Of a stretch of DNA of 64,000 nt, positions 32,199 through 40,840 are shown one piece after another. Source of the DNA: Psychroflexus halocasei (GTDB taxonomy: Bacteria; Bacteroidota; Bacteroidia; Flavobacteriales; Flavobacteriaceae); the NCBI RefSeq assembly GCF_900107595.1, contig NZ_FNQF01000003.1:124001-188000 (forward strand), in the 5' to 3' direction. The position numbers were made by a program, and so were the translations under genes. Numbering within the stretch: position 1 is the stretch's first letter; each line of letters begins with the position of its first letter. The notes beneath the pieces are model-generated. The model was given only the letters and a program-made list of their open reading frames with translations, had not been told where the DNA came from and did not search any database.

Positions 32199-33512
32199 AT
32201 GAGTAAAAAAGAGCTTTCGATTTTTTGGTTTAGACGCGATTTGCGTTTTCAAGATAATGTAGGATTGTATCACGCCCTTAATGATGAATATCCTGTTTTA
32301 CCTATTTTTATTTTTGATAAAAATATTCTTGACGAATTACCAAAAAATGATGCTCGTGTCACATTTATTCATGAGACAGCCCAAAAATTAAGAAGTCAAC
32401 TTCAAGAAAAACACGACTCCTCTTTAGCGATGTTTCACGGAACACCTGAAGAGGTTTTTGATGAATTATGTGAACAATACAACATCAAAAAAGTTTTTAC
32501 CAATCGTGATTATGAAAGCTATGCATTAAAAAGAGATGCCAAGATAAAAGCAAATTTAGCAAAGCAAGGCATCGAATTTCATGACTTTAAAGATCAAGTG
32601 ATTTTCGAAAAAGATGATGTCGTCAAAAATGACGATGGCATGTATTTGGTGTTTACACCTTACATGAAAAAATGGAAAAAAGTTTTTGAAGATTATTCCT
32701 TTCAAGATTATAACTCAGAAAACTATCTTGATAATTGCTACAAAAATCAACGTCTTCCAAATTTGAGTTTATCGGATATTAACTTTGAGAAATCATCCAT
32801 TGAAGTTAAAGACTATCAACTTGATCAAGATTTTATAGAAAATTACAACGACACCAGAGATATTCCAGCTATAGAAGGAACTTCTCGGTTAAGTCCGCAT
32901 CTTAGATTTGGCACTGTTGGCTACAGAAATATTATAAAGAAAGCCTTGAAATCTTCTGAGGAAACTTTTCTAAATGAATTGATCTGGCGTGAATTTTACA
33001 AAGCCATCTTACATCATTTCCCTGAAACTGAAACACGTGCATTTAAACCTAAATACGATGGGATTAAATGGCGCAACAACAAATCAGAATTTGAAAAATG
33101 GAAAAAAGGTGAAACCGGTTATCCAATTGTTGATGCTGGGATGCGACAACTTAATGAAACAGGATGGATGCACAACCGCGTGAGAATGATTGTGGGAAGT
33201 TTTTTATGTAAACATCTTTTAATTGATTGGCGTTGGGGTGAAGCATATTTTGCAGAAAAGCTTTTGGACTACGAAATGTCATCCAATATAGGAGGCTGGC
33301 AATGGGTTGCCGGCTGTGGTGTTGATGCAGCACCTTACTTCAGAATTTTCAATCCTGAATCACAGACAAGCAAATTTGATAAAGAAAAAAAATATATTAA
33401 TAAATGGGTGCCAGAATTTGATACTAAGAAATATGTCGATCCTATTGTTAACCACAAAGAAGCGCGTGAGCGATGCTTAGAAACCTATAAATCGGCTGTT
33501 AAAACAAGTTGA
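32199..33512 (+). CDS. phrB: Deoxyribodipyrimidine photolyase / cryptochrome family
   Basis: A 437-residue flavoprotein that repairs UV-induced pyrimidine dimers with blue light. The N-terminal antenna domain begins SIFWFRRDLRFQDN. The FAD-binding domain carries GTSRLSPHLRFGTV, LIWREFYKAIL, ETGWMHNRVRMIVGSFL and IGGWQWVAGCGVDAAPYFRIFNP, as in class I CPD photolyases. It is last in the SRPBCC-SDR-phrB operon and abuts kdsB tail to tail with no spacer. Confidence 0.95.
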   Translation: MSKKELSIFWFRRDLRFQDNVGLYHALNDEYPVLPIFIFDKNILDELPKNDARVTFIHETAQKLRSQLQEKHDSSLAMFHGTPEEVFDELCEQYNIKKVFTNRDYESYALKRDAKIKANLAKQGIEFHDFKDQVIFEKDDVVKNDDGMYLVFTPYMKKWKKVFEDYSFQDYNSENYLDNCYKNQRLPNLSLSDINFEKSSIEVKDYQLDQDFIENYNDTRDIPAIEGTSRLSPHLRFGTVGYRNIIKKALKSSEETFLNELIWREFYKAILHHFPETETRAFKPKYDGIKWRNNKSEFEKWKKGETGYPIVDAGMRQLNETGWMHNRVRMIVGSFLCKHLLIDWRWGEAYFAEKLLDYEMSSNIGGWQWVAGCGVDAAPYFRIFNPESQTSKFDKEKKYINKWVPEFDTKKYVDPIVNHKEARERCLETYKSAVKTS

Positions 33513-34253
33513 TTATTGGAAATGTCGCCTTGCTTGAATCAAATCTTCAGGCGTATCAATACCAATGCTAATTTCGTCTGTTTCAACCATTTTAATTGTT
33601 TTACCGTTTTCAAGGTGACGCAAACATTCTATTTTTTCAGCAGCTTCAAGAGGACTCATCGGCGTTTTGTAAAAATCGAGTAAGGCTTGTTTCCTAAAAG
33701 CATAAATACCAACATGTTTATAATAAGTCACTTCTACCTCTTTATCTCTCTGAAATGGGATTGGTGAGCGTGAAAAATATAAAGCTAAACCTTCAAGGTT
33801 AGTTATCACTTTAACGTTATTCGGGTTTTCAATCGCTTCACTTTCAACCACTTTAGTTTTTAGTGAAGCTAAATCAATTTTTTCTTTTTTATCATTTTCA
33901 AAAACTTTCAAAAGTTTTGACAAAGCTTTTTCATTGATAAAAGGCTCATCACCTTGAACATTAAGAATAATATCAGCCTTAATTTGTTCAGCAGCTTCAG
34001 CAATTCTATCACTTCCACATTCGTGTTCCTTATGACTCATGATGACTTGACCTCCATTGTCTTTGATTTCATCAAAAATTTGCTGACTATCCGTCACCAC
34101 ATAAACAGCGTCAAAAAGCTGAGAATTTAAAGCGGCTTCATAAGTTCTTAAAATCACGGTTTTGCCAGCTAAATCTTGCATTAATTTACCTGGGAAACGA
34201 CTCGCTTCAAAACGTGCCGGAATCATTGCAACAACTTTCAAATTAGTTTTCAT
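33513..34253 (-). CDS. kdsB: 3-deoxy-manno-octulosonate cytidylyltransferase
   Basis: A 246-residue cytoplasmic enzyme that activates Kdo to CMP-Kdo for lipopolysaccharide core synthesis. Seen are [19 protein letters not shown] near the N-terminus, [27 protein letters not shown] and [10 protein letters not shown], all KdsB signatures. Its start overlaps the end of the RecD-like helicase gene by four bases, so it is co-translated with it, an arrangement seen in flavobacteria. Confidence 0.95.
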   Translation of the reverse strand: MKTNLKVVAMIPARFEASRFPGKLMQDLAGKTVILRTYEAALNSQLFDAVYVVTDSQQIFDEIKDNGGQVIMSHKEHECGSDRIAEAAEQIKADIILNVQGDEPFINEKALSKLLKVFENDKKEKIDLASLKTKVVESEAIENPNNVKVITNLEGLALYFSRSPIPFQRDKEVEVTYYKHVGIYAFRKQALLDFYKTPMSPLEAAEKIECLRHLENGKTIKMVETDEISIGIDTPEDLIQARRHFQ

Positions 34254-35695
34254 TCTATAATATTATCAATATTTTCATCAAAAAATTCATCTTTAAAACC
34301 AATCAAATATAAGCGTTCTTTAGCTCTCGTAAAAGCTGTATAAAGCCAACGCAAGTAATCTTCATTCACGCCTTCTTTTAAATAAGGTTGTTCAACAAAA
34401 ACAGTATGCCATTGCCCACCTTGGGATTTATGACAAGTCATGGCGTAACTAAATTTGACTTGAAGCGCGTTAAAATATTTATTCTTCTTAAGCTTTAAAT
34501 ACTTTTTATATTTTGACTTTTCGTCGGCATAATCTTCTAAAACGGCTTCATATAAAGCATTAGATTGCTCATAGCTTAAAGCAGGTCCGTTTGCATCTAA
34601 AGTATCTAAAACAATGACAGTTTCAAAAGGGTTCATCTCTGGGTAATCAACCATTTGAACGCGAACTTCAGCAAATCTAAATCCATAAAGTTCCTTTATA
34701 GCGTATATTTCAAGGATTTCAATAATATCTCCATTGGCAATAAAACTCGCTTCTGATGAAGATTTCAACCAGAAATAATTGTTTTTGACCACCATTAAAT
34801 AATCACCAGCTGCAATTTCGTCTTCTCTAAAAAGAATTCGGGATCGTATTTGTTGATTGTAAATATTAGCGCGTTTATTTGACCTGACGATAATTGCCGT
34901 TTCTTCATGACCGAGATTATCAAATGATTCATTGATTGCGTTCATAATATCATAACCATCCACTAAACGAACCACATCATCTTTATTAGTGATTTTTAAT
35001 TTAAAATGATCATACTCGCCATCGCTCAAAAGTTGACGTATATAAGTGGCATTATATAAAATTTCGCTTTCCTGTTGCTGACGTAAAACCTCATCAAGCT
35101 CAATCGATTTAACGTCCATCTGAAAATGTGATGACAATGTGTGTTCTGATAAAGCTGGACTCAATTCAGCATTAACTGGTGGTAATTGAGCTGTATCTCC
35201 TATAAAAATCAGTTTACAGTTTTCACCAGAATAAACATATTCAATTAAATCATCCAACACAGAACTGCTATTTAACAAATCAGCACCTTGAGGAAAATCG
35301 GGAATCATAGAAGCCTCATCAACGATGAAAATAGTGTTTTTGTGTTTATTTTCTTGAGGAACAAATTCGATTCCGCCTCCTGATTTCTTCTTAGGAAAAT
35401 AAATTTTTCTGTGAACTGTATGAGCTGGACGTTTACTATAACTCGAAATCACTTTTGCGGCACGACCCGTTGGTGCGCACAATGCAATGCGCTGACGTGA
35501 TTTAGAAATATTTTTCACTAAAGTGCTGATAATCGTTGTTTTACCAGTTCCGGCATAACCTTTTAAAACAAAAATACTTTCTTTGGAAGAGTCTATAATG
35601 AAGTCAGCCAATAGGTTGAGTGCCAGATTTTGTTTTATTGTTGGCTGGTGTCCAAACTCACTGACTAAATGTTTATAAAACTTAGACTTATCCAT
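34250..35695 (-). CDS. RecD-like superfamily 1 DNA helicase / AAA ATPase
   Basis: About 482 residues. The Walker A loop is [15 protein letters not shown], followed by [12 protein letters not shown], the Walker [23 protein letters not shown], and the C-terminal SF1 motifs [19 protein letters not shown] and [15 protein letters not shown]. It matches RecD2/Pif1-type helicases that lack the RecBC partners. The frame extends to 35803, but the ATG at 35695 ([11 protein letters not shown]) fits the family N-terminus and lies downstream of the -7 box at 35722-35729. Another ATG at 35713 is possible. Probably a DNA repair or replication helicase. Confidence 0.9.
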   Translation of the reverse strand: MDKSKFYKHLVSEFGHQPTIKQNLALNLLADFIIDSSKESIFVLKGYAGTGKTTIISTLVKNISKSRQRIALCAPTGRAAKVISSYSKRPAHTVHRKIYFPKKKSGGGIEFVPQENKHKNTIFIVDEASMIPDFPQGADLLNSSSVLDDLIEYVYSGENCKLIFIGDTAQLPPVNAELSPALSEHTLSSHFQMDVKSIELDEVLRQQQESEILYNATYIRQLLSDGEYDHFKLKITNKDDVVRLVDGYDIMNAINESFDNLGHEETAIIVRSNKRANIYNQQIRSRILFREDEIAAGDYLMVVKNNYFWLKSSSEASFIANGDIIEILEIYAIKELYGFRFAEVRVQMVDYPEMNPFETVIVLDTLDANGPALSYEQSNALYEAVLEDYADEKSKYKKYLKLKKNKYFNALQVKFSYAMTCHKSQGGQWHTVFVEQPYLKEGVNEDYLRWLYTAFTRAKERLYLIGFKDEFFDENIDNIIE

Positions 35696-35721
35696 GAATG
35701 TGAATGATTTCATCAAGAAAT

Positions 35722-35729
35722 CAAATATA
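35722..35729 (-). promoter_or_regulatory. -7 box of the helicase-kdsB operon
   Basis: On the minus strand TATATTTG, with a TTTG 17 bases upstream. It rules out a helicase start at 35803, because transcription should begin near 35717. Confidence 0.55.
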
Positions 35730-35774
35730 ACAAGCTTTTTTAGATGCAAAACTTTTCTGATAAAAAAAAAATTG

Positions 35775-35782
35775 TAGATTTG
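35775..35782 (+). promoter_or_regulatory. -7 box of the 35812 gene
   Basis: TAGATTTG matches TAnnTTTG, 29 bases before the ATG at 35812. It forms a divergent promoter pair with the helicase operon. Confidence 0.5.
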
Positions 35783-35811
35783 TGCTAAAGCAATAAATAA
35801 CAAACTGAAGC

Positions 35812-36459
35812 ATGAAAATTGTAATTCAAATCGTACTCACTGTCATTATAGGGGTTTTAGGATACTATACTTACAAATCTGTTTACGGGCCTGTAGAGTT
35901 TAACAAAGTTAAAGAAAAGCGTTACCAAGAAGTTATTTTAAAACTAAAAGATATTCGTGATGCTGAAATGGCTCACCGAGAAATCACTGGTAAATTTACA
36001 GGATCTTTTGATAGTCTAGTTAAATTTCTAGATACAGCACAATATGTCGTCACTCAAAGAAGAGACACAACTTTCTTAGATGAAGAATATAAAAAGACTT
36101 ATAACGTTGATAAATATATTGAAGACGTTGTCATTGATACTTTGGGTTATACCTCAGTTAAAGATTCTTTATTTAAGAAAACTAATCGTTATAAAGACAT
36201 GATGTATGTTCCACATACCGATAATAAGAAATTTGAATTAGAAGCTGGTTTCTTACAAAAAGACAACAATAAAATTGCTGTTTTTGAAGCTAAAGTTAAT
36301 AAATCTGATATCCTAAATGATTTAGATCAGGATTTAGTAGTTCAAGAAAAACAAACTGTTGCCGTTGATGGTGTTAATGGAGAATATATTAAAGTAGGCT
36401 CTATGACAGAAGTTAATACAAGTGGTAACTGGCCTAAAAACTATGGCGATAACGACTAA
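35812..36459 (+). CDS. Membrane-anchored protein of unknown function
   Basis: A 215-residue protein with one N-terminal hydrophobic helix (IVIQIVLTVIIGVLGYYTY) and a large, probably periplasmic, polar domain. The stretch after the helix (RYQEVILKLKDIRDAEMAHR, then EITGKFTGSFDSLVKFL) resembles pilin-like or pseudopilin N-terminal helices, but no processing motif is present. It is not recognised as a named family. It is co-transcribed with DUF3822 and rsmD genes, with a 17-base overlap. Confidence 0.75.
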   Translation: MKIVIQIVLTVIIGVLGYYTYKSVYGPVEFNKVKEKRYQEVILKLKDIRDAEMAHREITGKFTGSFDSLVKFLDTAQYVVTQRRDTTFLDEEYKKTYNVDKYIEDVVIDTLGYTSVKDSLFKKTNRYKDMMYVPHTDNKKFELEAGFLQKDNNKIAVFEAKVNKSDILNDLDQDLVVQEKQTVAVDGVNGEYIKVGSMTEVNTSGNWPKNYGDND

Positions 36460-37255
36460 TATATATAGTTCTAAAAGCTTTAAGAAATTGTCCATTCTGT
36501 TATCTCAGGATGGACTTTCTTTTTTATATTTAGATGAAGATAACAACTTGGTCAATGAAGTTTATCAAAGTTATAGATCAGAAGACTCTTTGCCTTTAGA
36601 AGCTGAGAAATTAATTGACGAAGAGTTTAAAAAGTTTGATAATTTTAATTTCGAGATTAACCTTATATACCAAAATATAGATTATGCCATAACACCTTCA
36701 GATTTAATTAAAAATTACAATATGAGTGATTACATTAAATATAATGTTCAACTCTATGAAGGTGATAATTATAGTAAAGACCTAATAGGTTTTCATGATA
36801 TTTCTACTTTGTTTATTCCTTTTGCGAATATCAATAATAAATTACTAGAAGCTTTTGGCGAATTTAAACATGAACATCAAACCTCTCGGTACCTTAAAAT
36901 TCTTGGAACATCAGGTTATGATCACCCGCATTGTTATTGTTTCATCAATCACAACCAAGTTGACATTGTTATCATTTCAGCAAACAAATTAGAACTTTTC
37001 AATACATTTACTGCTGAAAATGTTGAAGATGCGATCTATGCAATTCTCTATTGTTTGGAAGTAAATGCGTTTGATAGATCTGAGATTTTTTTAAAGTTGA
37101 TCAATTTTGAAATTTCTTATACTGAAAAAGATTTTGCGCATTATCTTGATTATTACATCAAAAATTTCGAGTTTAAAAACATGATTACCTCGAAATATGC
37201 TAATTACAATAACAATCCACATCTTCACAATCATTTATTCATCAATAGTTTATGA
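36443..37255 (+). CDS. DUF3822 family protein
   Basis: About 270 residues and soluble, with no signal peptide. The order (N-terminal KKLSILLSQDGLSFLYLDED, middle LFIPFANINNKLLEAF, C-terminal Asn/His-rich tail) matches the Bacteroidota DUF3822 family, whose fold resembles an actin-like ATPase according to general descriptions. That point is uncertain. The frame opens at 36422, but the ATG at 36443 overlaps the previous gene less. It overlaps rsmD by four bases (ATGA), a pairing found widely in Bacteroidota. Function unknown. Confidence 0.75.
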   Translation: MAITTNIYSSKSFKKLSILLSQDGLSFLYLDEDNNLVNEVYQSYRSEDSLPLEAEKLIDEEFKKFDNFNFEINLIYQNIDYAITPSDLIKNYNMSDYIKYNVQLYEGDNYSKDLIGFHDISTLFIPFANINNKLLEAFGEFKHEHQTSRYLKILGTSGYDHPHCYCFINHNQVDIVIISANKLELFNTFTAENVEDAIYAILYCLEVNAFDRSEIFLKLINFEISYTEKDFAHYLDYYIKNFEFKNMITSKYANYNNNPHLHNHLFINSL

Positions 37256-37794
37256 GAATTATTTCTGGCATACACAAAGGCAGACGCATTCAAGCGCCAA
37301 AAAATCTTCCAACTCGACCAACAACCGACAGAGCTAAAGAGGCTTTGTTCAATATTCTTGAAAACCAATACAGTTTTTCTGACATCAGTATTTTAGATTT
37401 ATTTTCAGGTATTGGCTCTATTTCTCTTGAGTTTGGTTCGCGAGGTGTCAAAGACATTGACTTGGTTGAAAAGAATTCAAACTGCATTAAACATCTAAAT
37501 AAAACCTTCGAAGGCTTAAATTTAAAAGCCAACATTAATAAACGTGATGTTTTTCAATATATAGAACAAAACAAAAAGAGTTATGATGTCATTTTTGCTG
37601 ATCCACCATATGAAATAGAGAAAGAAAAACTCAATGAATTGATAGAAATCATCAATCAAAATGAAATGCTTAAAAATGAGGATTCGCAAATTATCATTGA
37701 GCATAGTAAATTTTTAAGCCTTGAAGATCATCCTCAATTTATACAATCAAGACGTTATGGTTTGTCTAACTTCTCATTTTTTGAGAAGCTTTAA
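37252..37794 (+). CDS. rsmD: 16S rRNA (guanine(966)-N(2))-methyltransferase RsmD
   Basis: A 180-residue class I SAM methyltransferase. N-terminal RIISGIHKGRRIQAPKN and TRPTTDRAKEALFNIL are RsmD signatures. The SAM loop is LDLFSGIGSISLEFGSRG, and the catalytic motif is FADPPYE. It modifies G966 of 16S rRNA. It is translated with DUF3822 and followed eight bases later by a thioredoxin-like gene. Confidence 0.95.
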   Translation: MRIISGIHKGRRIQAPKNLPTRPTTDRAKEALFNILENQYSFSDISILDLFSGIGSISLEFGSRGVKDIDLVEKNSNCIKHLNKTFEGLNLKANINKRDVFQYIEQNKKSYDVIFADPPYEIEKEKLNELIEIINQNEMLKNEDSQIIIEHSKFLSLEDHPQFIQSRRYGLSNFSFFEKL

Positions 37795-37802
37795 GTAAAT
37801 TT

Positions 37803-38327
37803 ATGAAAAGATCTTTACTAATATTTAGTTTCTTATTGCTTAATTTTTCTAACGTACTTGCTCAATTACCTATCGACGAACAAAAGAAAATGGTTGGTCA
37901 AAAAATTGGAGCATTGAAGTTTACAGATTATATTTTAAATGTAGCTGATCAAGAAAATTTTGAAAACAAATATAAGATTCTTGAATTTTGGGCGAGTTGG
38001 TGTAAGCCATGCTTAAAGGCAGTTCCTCATCTTAACAAACTAAAGTCTAAATTTACTGACCGAAAGGATTTAATTTTTTTATCAATTACACATGAAAGCC
38101 CAGAGAAAATAAAGGCAACATTAGATAAAATAAAATTTGAGACAAGTGTTGTCTCAGATCAAAACAAAAAGATTCACAAAGACTTAAAGATTGAGTTTAA
38201 CGGAGTAATGATTTTGCCAAGAACTGTTTTAATCAATAGCAAAAATAAAGTTGTTTGGTACGGAACACCTTCTCAACTCAATAAAAAAATAATTAATCAA
38301 TTTTTAGAAGCAAATGAAGAACTTTAG
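37803..38327 (+). CDS. TlpA-like periplasmic thiol-disulfide oxidoreductase
   Basis: A 174-residue protein. A signal peptide (SLLIFSFLLLNFSNVLAQ) is followed by a thioredoxin fold with the redox site WASWCKPCLKAVP and the cis-Pro loop VMILPRTVLIN. It resembles TlpA/ResA-type proteins that reduce disulfides in cytochrome c or other exported proteins. It is last in the 35812-to-38327 operon, before a bidirectional terminator. Confidence 0.87.
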   Translation: MKRSLLIFSFLLLNFSNVLAQLPIDEQKKMVGQKIGALKFTDYILNVADQENFENKYKILEFWASWCKPCLKAVPHLNKLKSKFTDRKDLIFLSITHESPEKIKATLDKIKFETSVVSDQNKKIHKDLKIEFNGVMILPRTVLINSKNKVVWYGTPSQLNKKIINQFLEANEEL

Positions 38328-38366
38328 TTGGGTTTCATCTCTATTATTTACAACCTTTAATTATAA

Positions 38367-38400
38367 CAAAAGCCATCTCAAATGAGATGGCTTTTGTTTT
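38367..38400. terminator. Bidirectional terminator between TlpA-like gene and the CFAT-like gene
   Basis: CAAAAGCCATCTCA/TGAGATGGCTTTTG, a 14-base perfect stem with a two-base loop flanked by T runs on both strands. Confidence 0.9.
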
Positions 38401-38421
38401 GTATCAAACCTATTAGGCTTA

Positions 38422-39684
38422 TTAAGATTGCTCTTGTTGTTTAGCAATTGCAGCTGATAACTTTTTATAAGTTCCGTTCTCTAAGCGCTCTCTAATAGCT
38501 GAAAAAGCAATTAAAGTTTCATCAATATCTTCTTGTGTATGTGTTGCAGTAGGAATCATTCTCAACAGGATTAAGCCTTTAGGAATAACAGGATAAACGA
38601 CAATTGAACAGAAAATACCATGGTTCTCGCGTAAATCTTTAACCAAAGCCATTGCTTCAGGAATACTTCCTTTCAAGTAAACTGGCGTCACACAACTTGT
38701 TGTTGTACCGATATCGAAACCTCTTTCCTTCAAGCCACCTTGTAGAGCACGAACATTTTCCCAAAGCTTATTTTTAAGCTCTGGCATAGTTTTCAACATC
38801 TCAAGACGTTTTAAAGCACCTTCAACGAGTGTCATTTGCAATGATTTAGCAAACATTTGAGATCTAAGGTTATATTTTAAGTAATCAATAACTTCTTGAT
38901 CACCAGCGATAAATGCGCCAGTACTCGCCATTGATTTTGCAAAAGTTGCAAAGTAAACATCAATATCGTTTTGCACACCTTGCTCCTCTCCTGCTCCAGC
39001 ACCAGTTTTACCTAGCGTTCCAAAGCCATGAGCATCATCAACTAATAATCTGAAGTTGTATTTCTTCTTAAGTTCTACAATTTCTTTAAGCTTACCTTGC
39101 TCACCACGCATTCCGAAGACACCTTCAGAAATCAAGAGAACACCGCCTCCTGTTTGTTCAGCAATTTTTTCAGCACGAGCTAAGTTTAACTCGATGCTGT
39201 CCATGTCGTTGTGTTTATAAGTAAAACGCTTTCCTAAATGTAATCTGACACCATCAATGATACATGCATGCGCATCAACATCATAAACGATAACATCATC
39301 TTTGCCTACTAAAGCGTCTATTGTTGAAAGGATTCCTTGGTAACCAAAGTTTAGAACATAGGCTGATTCCTTTTGAACAAAATCAGCAAGTTCATTTTGT
39401 AATCTTTCGTGCAAATCTGTGTGACCACTCATCATACGAGCGCCCATTGGGTATGCACTACCATATTTCTCAGCTGCTTCTGCATCCACTTTTCTAACTT
39501 CAGGATGATTTGCAAGTCCAAGATAATCATTGATACTCCAAGTAATGACATCGCGTCCTTGAAACTTCATTCGATTACTAATTTGACCTTCAAGTTTAGG
39601 AAAAACGAAATAGCCTTCAGCTTGATCCGCCCATTTACCAAGAGGTCCTTTATCTCTATAAATTTTTGAAAATAGATCTTTCAT
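38422..39684 (-). CDS. Alpha-oxoamine synthase, probable cysteate-fatty acyltransferase (sulfonolipid synthesis)
   Basis: A 420-residue PLP enzyme of the serine palmitoyltransferase/KBL group. Features: VITWSINDYLGLANHPEV, GARMMSGHT, LNFGYQGILSTIDALVG, LLVDDAHGFGTLG and the PLP-lysine region YFATFAKSMASTGAFIAG. The family condenses an amino acid with an acyl thioester. In Flavobacterium johnsoniae a member condenses cysteate with a fatty acyl group to make capnine. The cysteine-synthase-like gene 36 bases upstream, possibly a cysteate synthase, favours that substrate over serine. Plain serine palmitoyltransferase or AONS remain alternatives. Confidence 0.78.
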   Translation of the reverse strand: MKDLFSKIYRDKGPLGKWADQAEGYFVFPKLEGQISNRMKFQGRDVITWSINDYLGLANHPEVRKVDAEAAEKYGSAYPMGARMMSGHTDLHERLQNELADFVQKESAYVLNFGYQGILSTIDALVGKDDVIVYDVDAHACIIDGVRLHLGKRFTYKHNDMDSIELNLARAEKIAEQTGGGVLLISEGVFGMRGEQGKLKEIVELKKKYNFRLLVDDAHGFGTLGKTGAGAGEEQGVQNDIDVYFATFAKSMASTGAFIAGDQEVIDYLKYNLRSQMFAKSLQMTLVEGALKRLEMLKTMPELKNKLWENVRALQGGLKERGFDIGTTTSCVTPVYLKGSIPEAMALVKDLRENHGIFCSIVVYPVIPKGLILLRMIPTATHTQEDIDETLIAFSAIRERLENGTYKKLSAAIAKQQEQS

Positions 39685-39720
39685 AATTTAATTTTGATTC
39701 AAATTTTTTGACAAATGATA

Positions 39721-40788
39721 TTAGCGCGTTGTGCTAACATCTTCTTTTTGATTTTTCTTAGTTTCAGGTCTCGTAAAACCTTGCTCTTTCATCCAAGCGT
39801 CGCTGTAGATTTTGCTCATATAACGCGAGCCATGATCAGGGAAAATAATAACAACATGACTGTTTTCATTAAACTCGCCTTGTTCTGCTAATTGCATAAC
39901 ACCTTGAAGAGCCGCACCACTTGTGTAGCCTACGAAAAGACCTTCAGTTTTTGCAATATCTCTAGCCATAAATGCACTTTCTGCATCAGCTACTTTTGTA
40001 AATTTATCAATAATTGAGAAATCTGTCGCTCCTGGAACAAGATTTTTACCTAAACCTTCTATTTTGTAAGGATAAATCTCATCCTTATCAACTTCACCAG
40101 TTTCATGATATTTCTTTAGAATTGAGCCAAAAGCATCAATTCCTAAAACTTTAACTTCAGGATTTTTCTCTTTCAAGAATCTTGCTGTTCCCGAAATAGT
40201 TCCGCCAGTTCCACTACAAGCAACTAAGTGCGTAATTTTACCTTTAGTTTGCTCCCATATTTCTGGGCCAGTTGACAAGTAATGTGCATCAATATTAAGT
40301 TCATTGAAATATTGATTAACGTACATTGAGCCAGGAGTTTCTTCATGAATTCTTTTAGCAACTTCATAATAAGAACGCGGATCATCAGCAGCGACGTTTG
40401 CTGGACAAACATGCACCTCAGCACCCATAGTCCTTAATAATGAAATTTTATCTTCAGAAGACTTATCACTTACAGCTAAAATACACTTGTAACCTTTAAC
40501 AGCACTTGCCATAGCAATACTAAAACCAGTATTACCTGAAGTTGTTTCTATTATTGTGTCGCCAGGTTTGATTTTCCCTTCTTTTTCTGCTTTATCAATA
40601 ATATATAAAGCAATTCTATCTTTGGCAGAATGGCCTGGATTGTGAGCTTCGTATTTAACGAAAAAATCGCCTTTAAGATTTTTTGTAATTTTATTTAGGC
40701 GCACAAGAGGAGTACAACCTATCATTTCTAATACATTCTCATGAACATTCAAGTCACCATGCATAAAACACTTTTCTTTACCACGCAT
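39721..40788 (-). CDS. PLP-dependent cysteine-synthase-like enzyme, possible cysteate synthase
   Basis: About 355 residues, beta-family PLP enzyme. [18 protein letters not shown] opens the domain. The PLP lysine is in [12 protein letters not shown], and [16 protein letters not shown] and [19 protein letters not shown] bind substrate and phosphate. Relatives make cysteine, cystathionine or cysteate. The frame reaches 40821 with a TTG that lies inside the -7 box, so the start is further in: ATG at 40788, or 40764. Coupling with a CFAT-like enzyme suggests it makes cysteate for sulfonolipids. This is inference. Confidence 0.8.
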   Translation of the reverse strand: MRGKEKCFMHGDLNVHENVLEMIGCTPLVRLNKITKNLKGDFFVKYEAHNPGHSAKDRIALYIIDKAEKEGKIKPGDTIIETTSGNTGFSIAMASAVKGYKCILAVSDKSSEDKISLLRTMGAEVHVCPANVAADDPRSYYEVAKRIHEETPGSMYVNQYFNELNIDAHYLSTGPEIWEQTKGKITHLVACSGTGGTISGTARFLKEKNPEVKVLGIDAFGSILKKYHETGEVDKDEIYPYKIEGLGKNLVPGATDFSIIDKFTKVADAESAFMARDIAKTEGLFVGYTSGAALQGVMQLAEQGEFNENSHVVIIFPDHGSRYMSKIYSDAWMKEQGFTRPETKKNQKEDVSTTR

Positions 40789-40818
40789 ATATTCGTTCAC
40801 AGGTTTTATTACAGTCCG

Positions 40819-40826
40819 CAAAATTA
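40819..40826 (-). promoter_or_regulatory. -7 box of the putative sulfonolipid operon
   Basis: On the minus strand TAATTTTG matches TAnnTTTG, so transcription starts near 40814. This makes the in-frame TTG at 40821 impossible as the start codon. Confidence 0.58.
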
Positions 40827-40840
40827 CACTTTTTTTTTAA

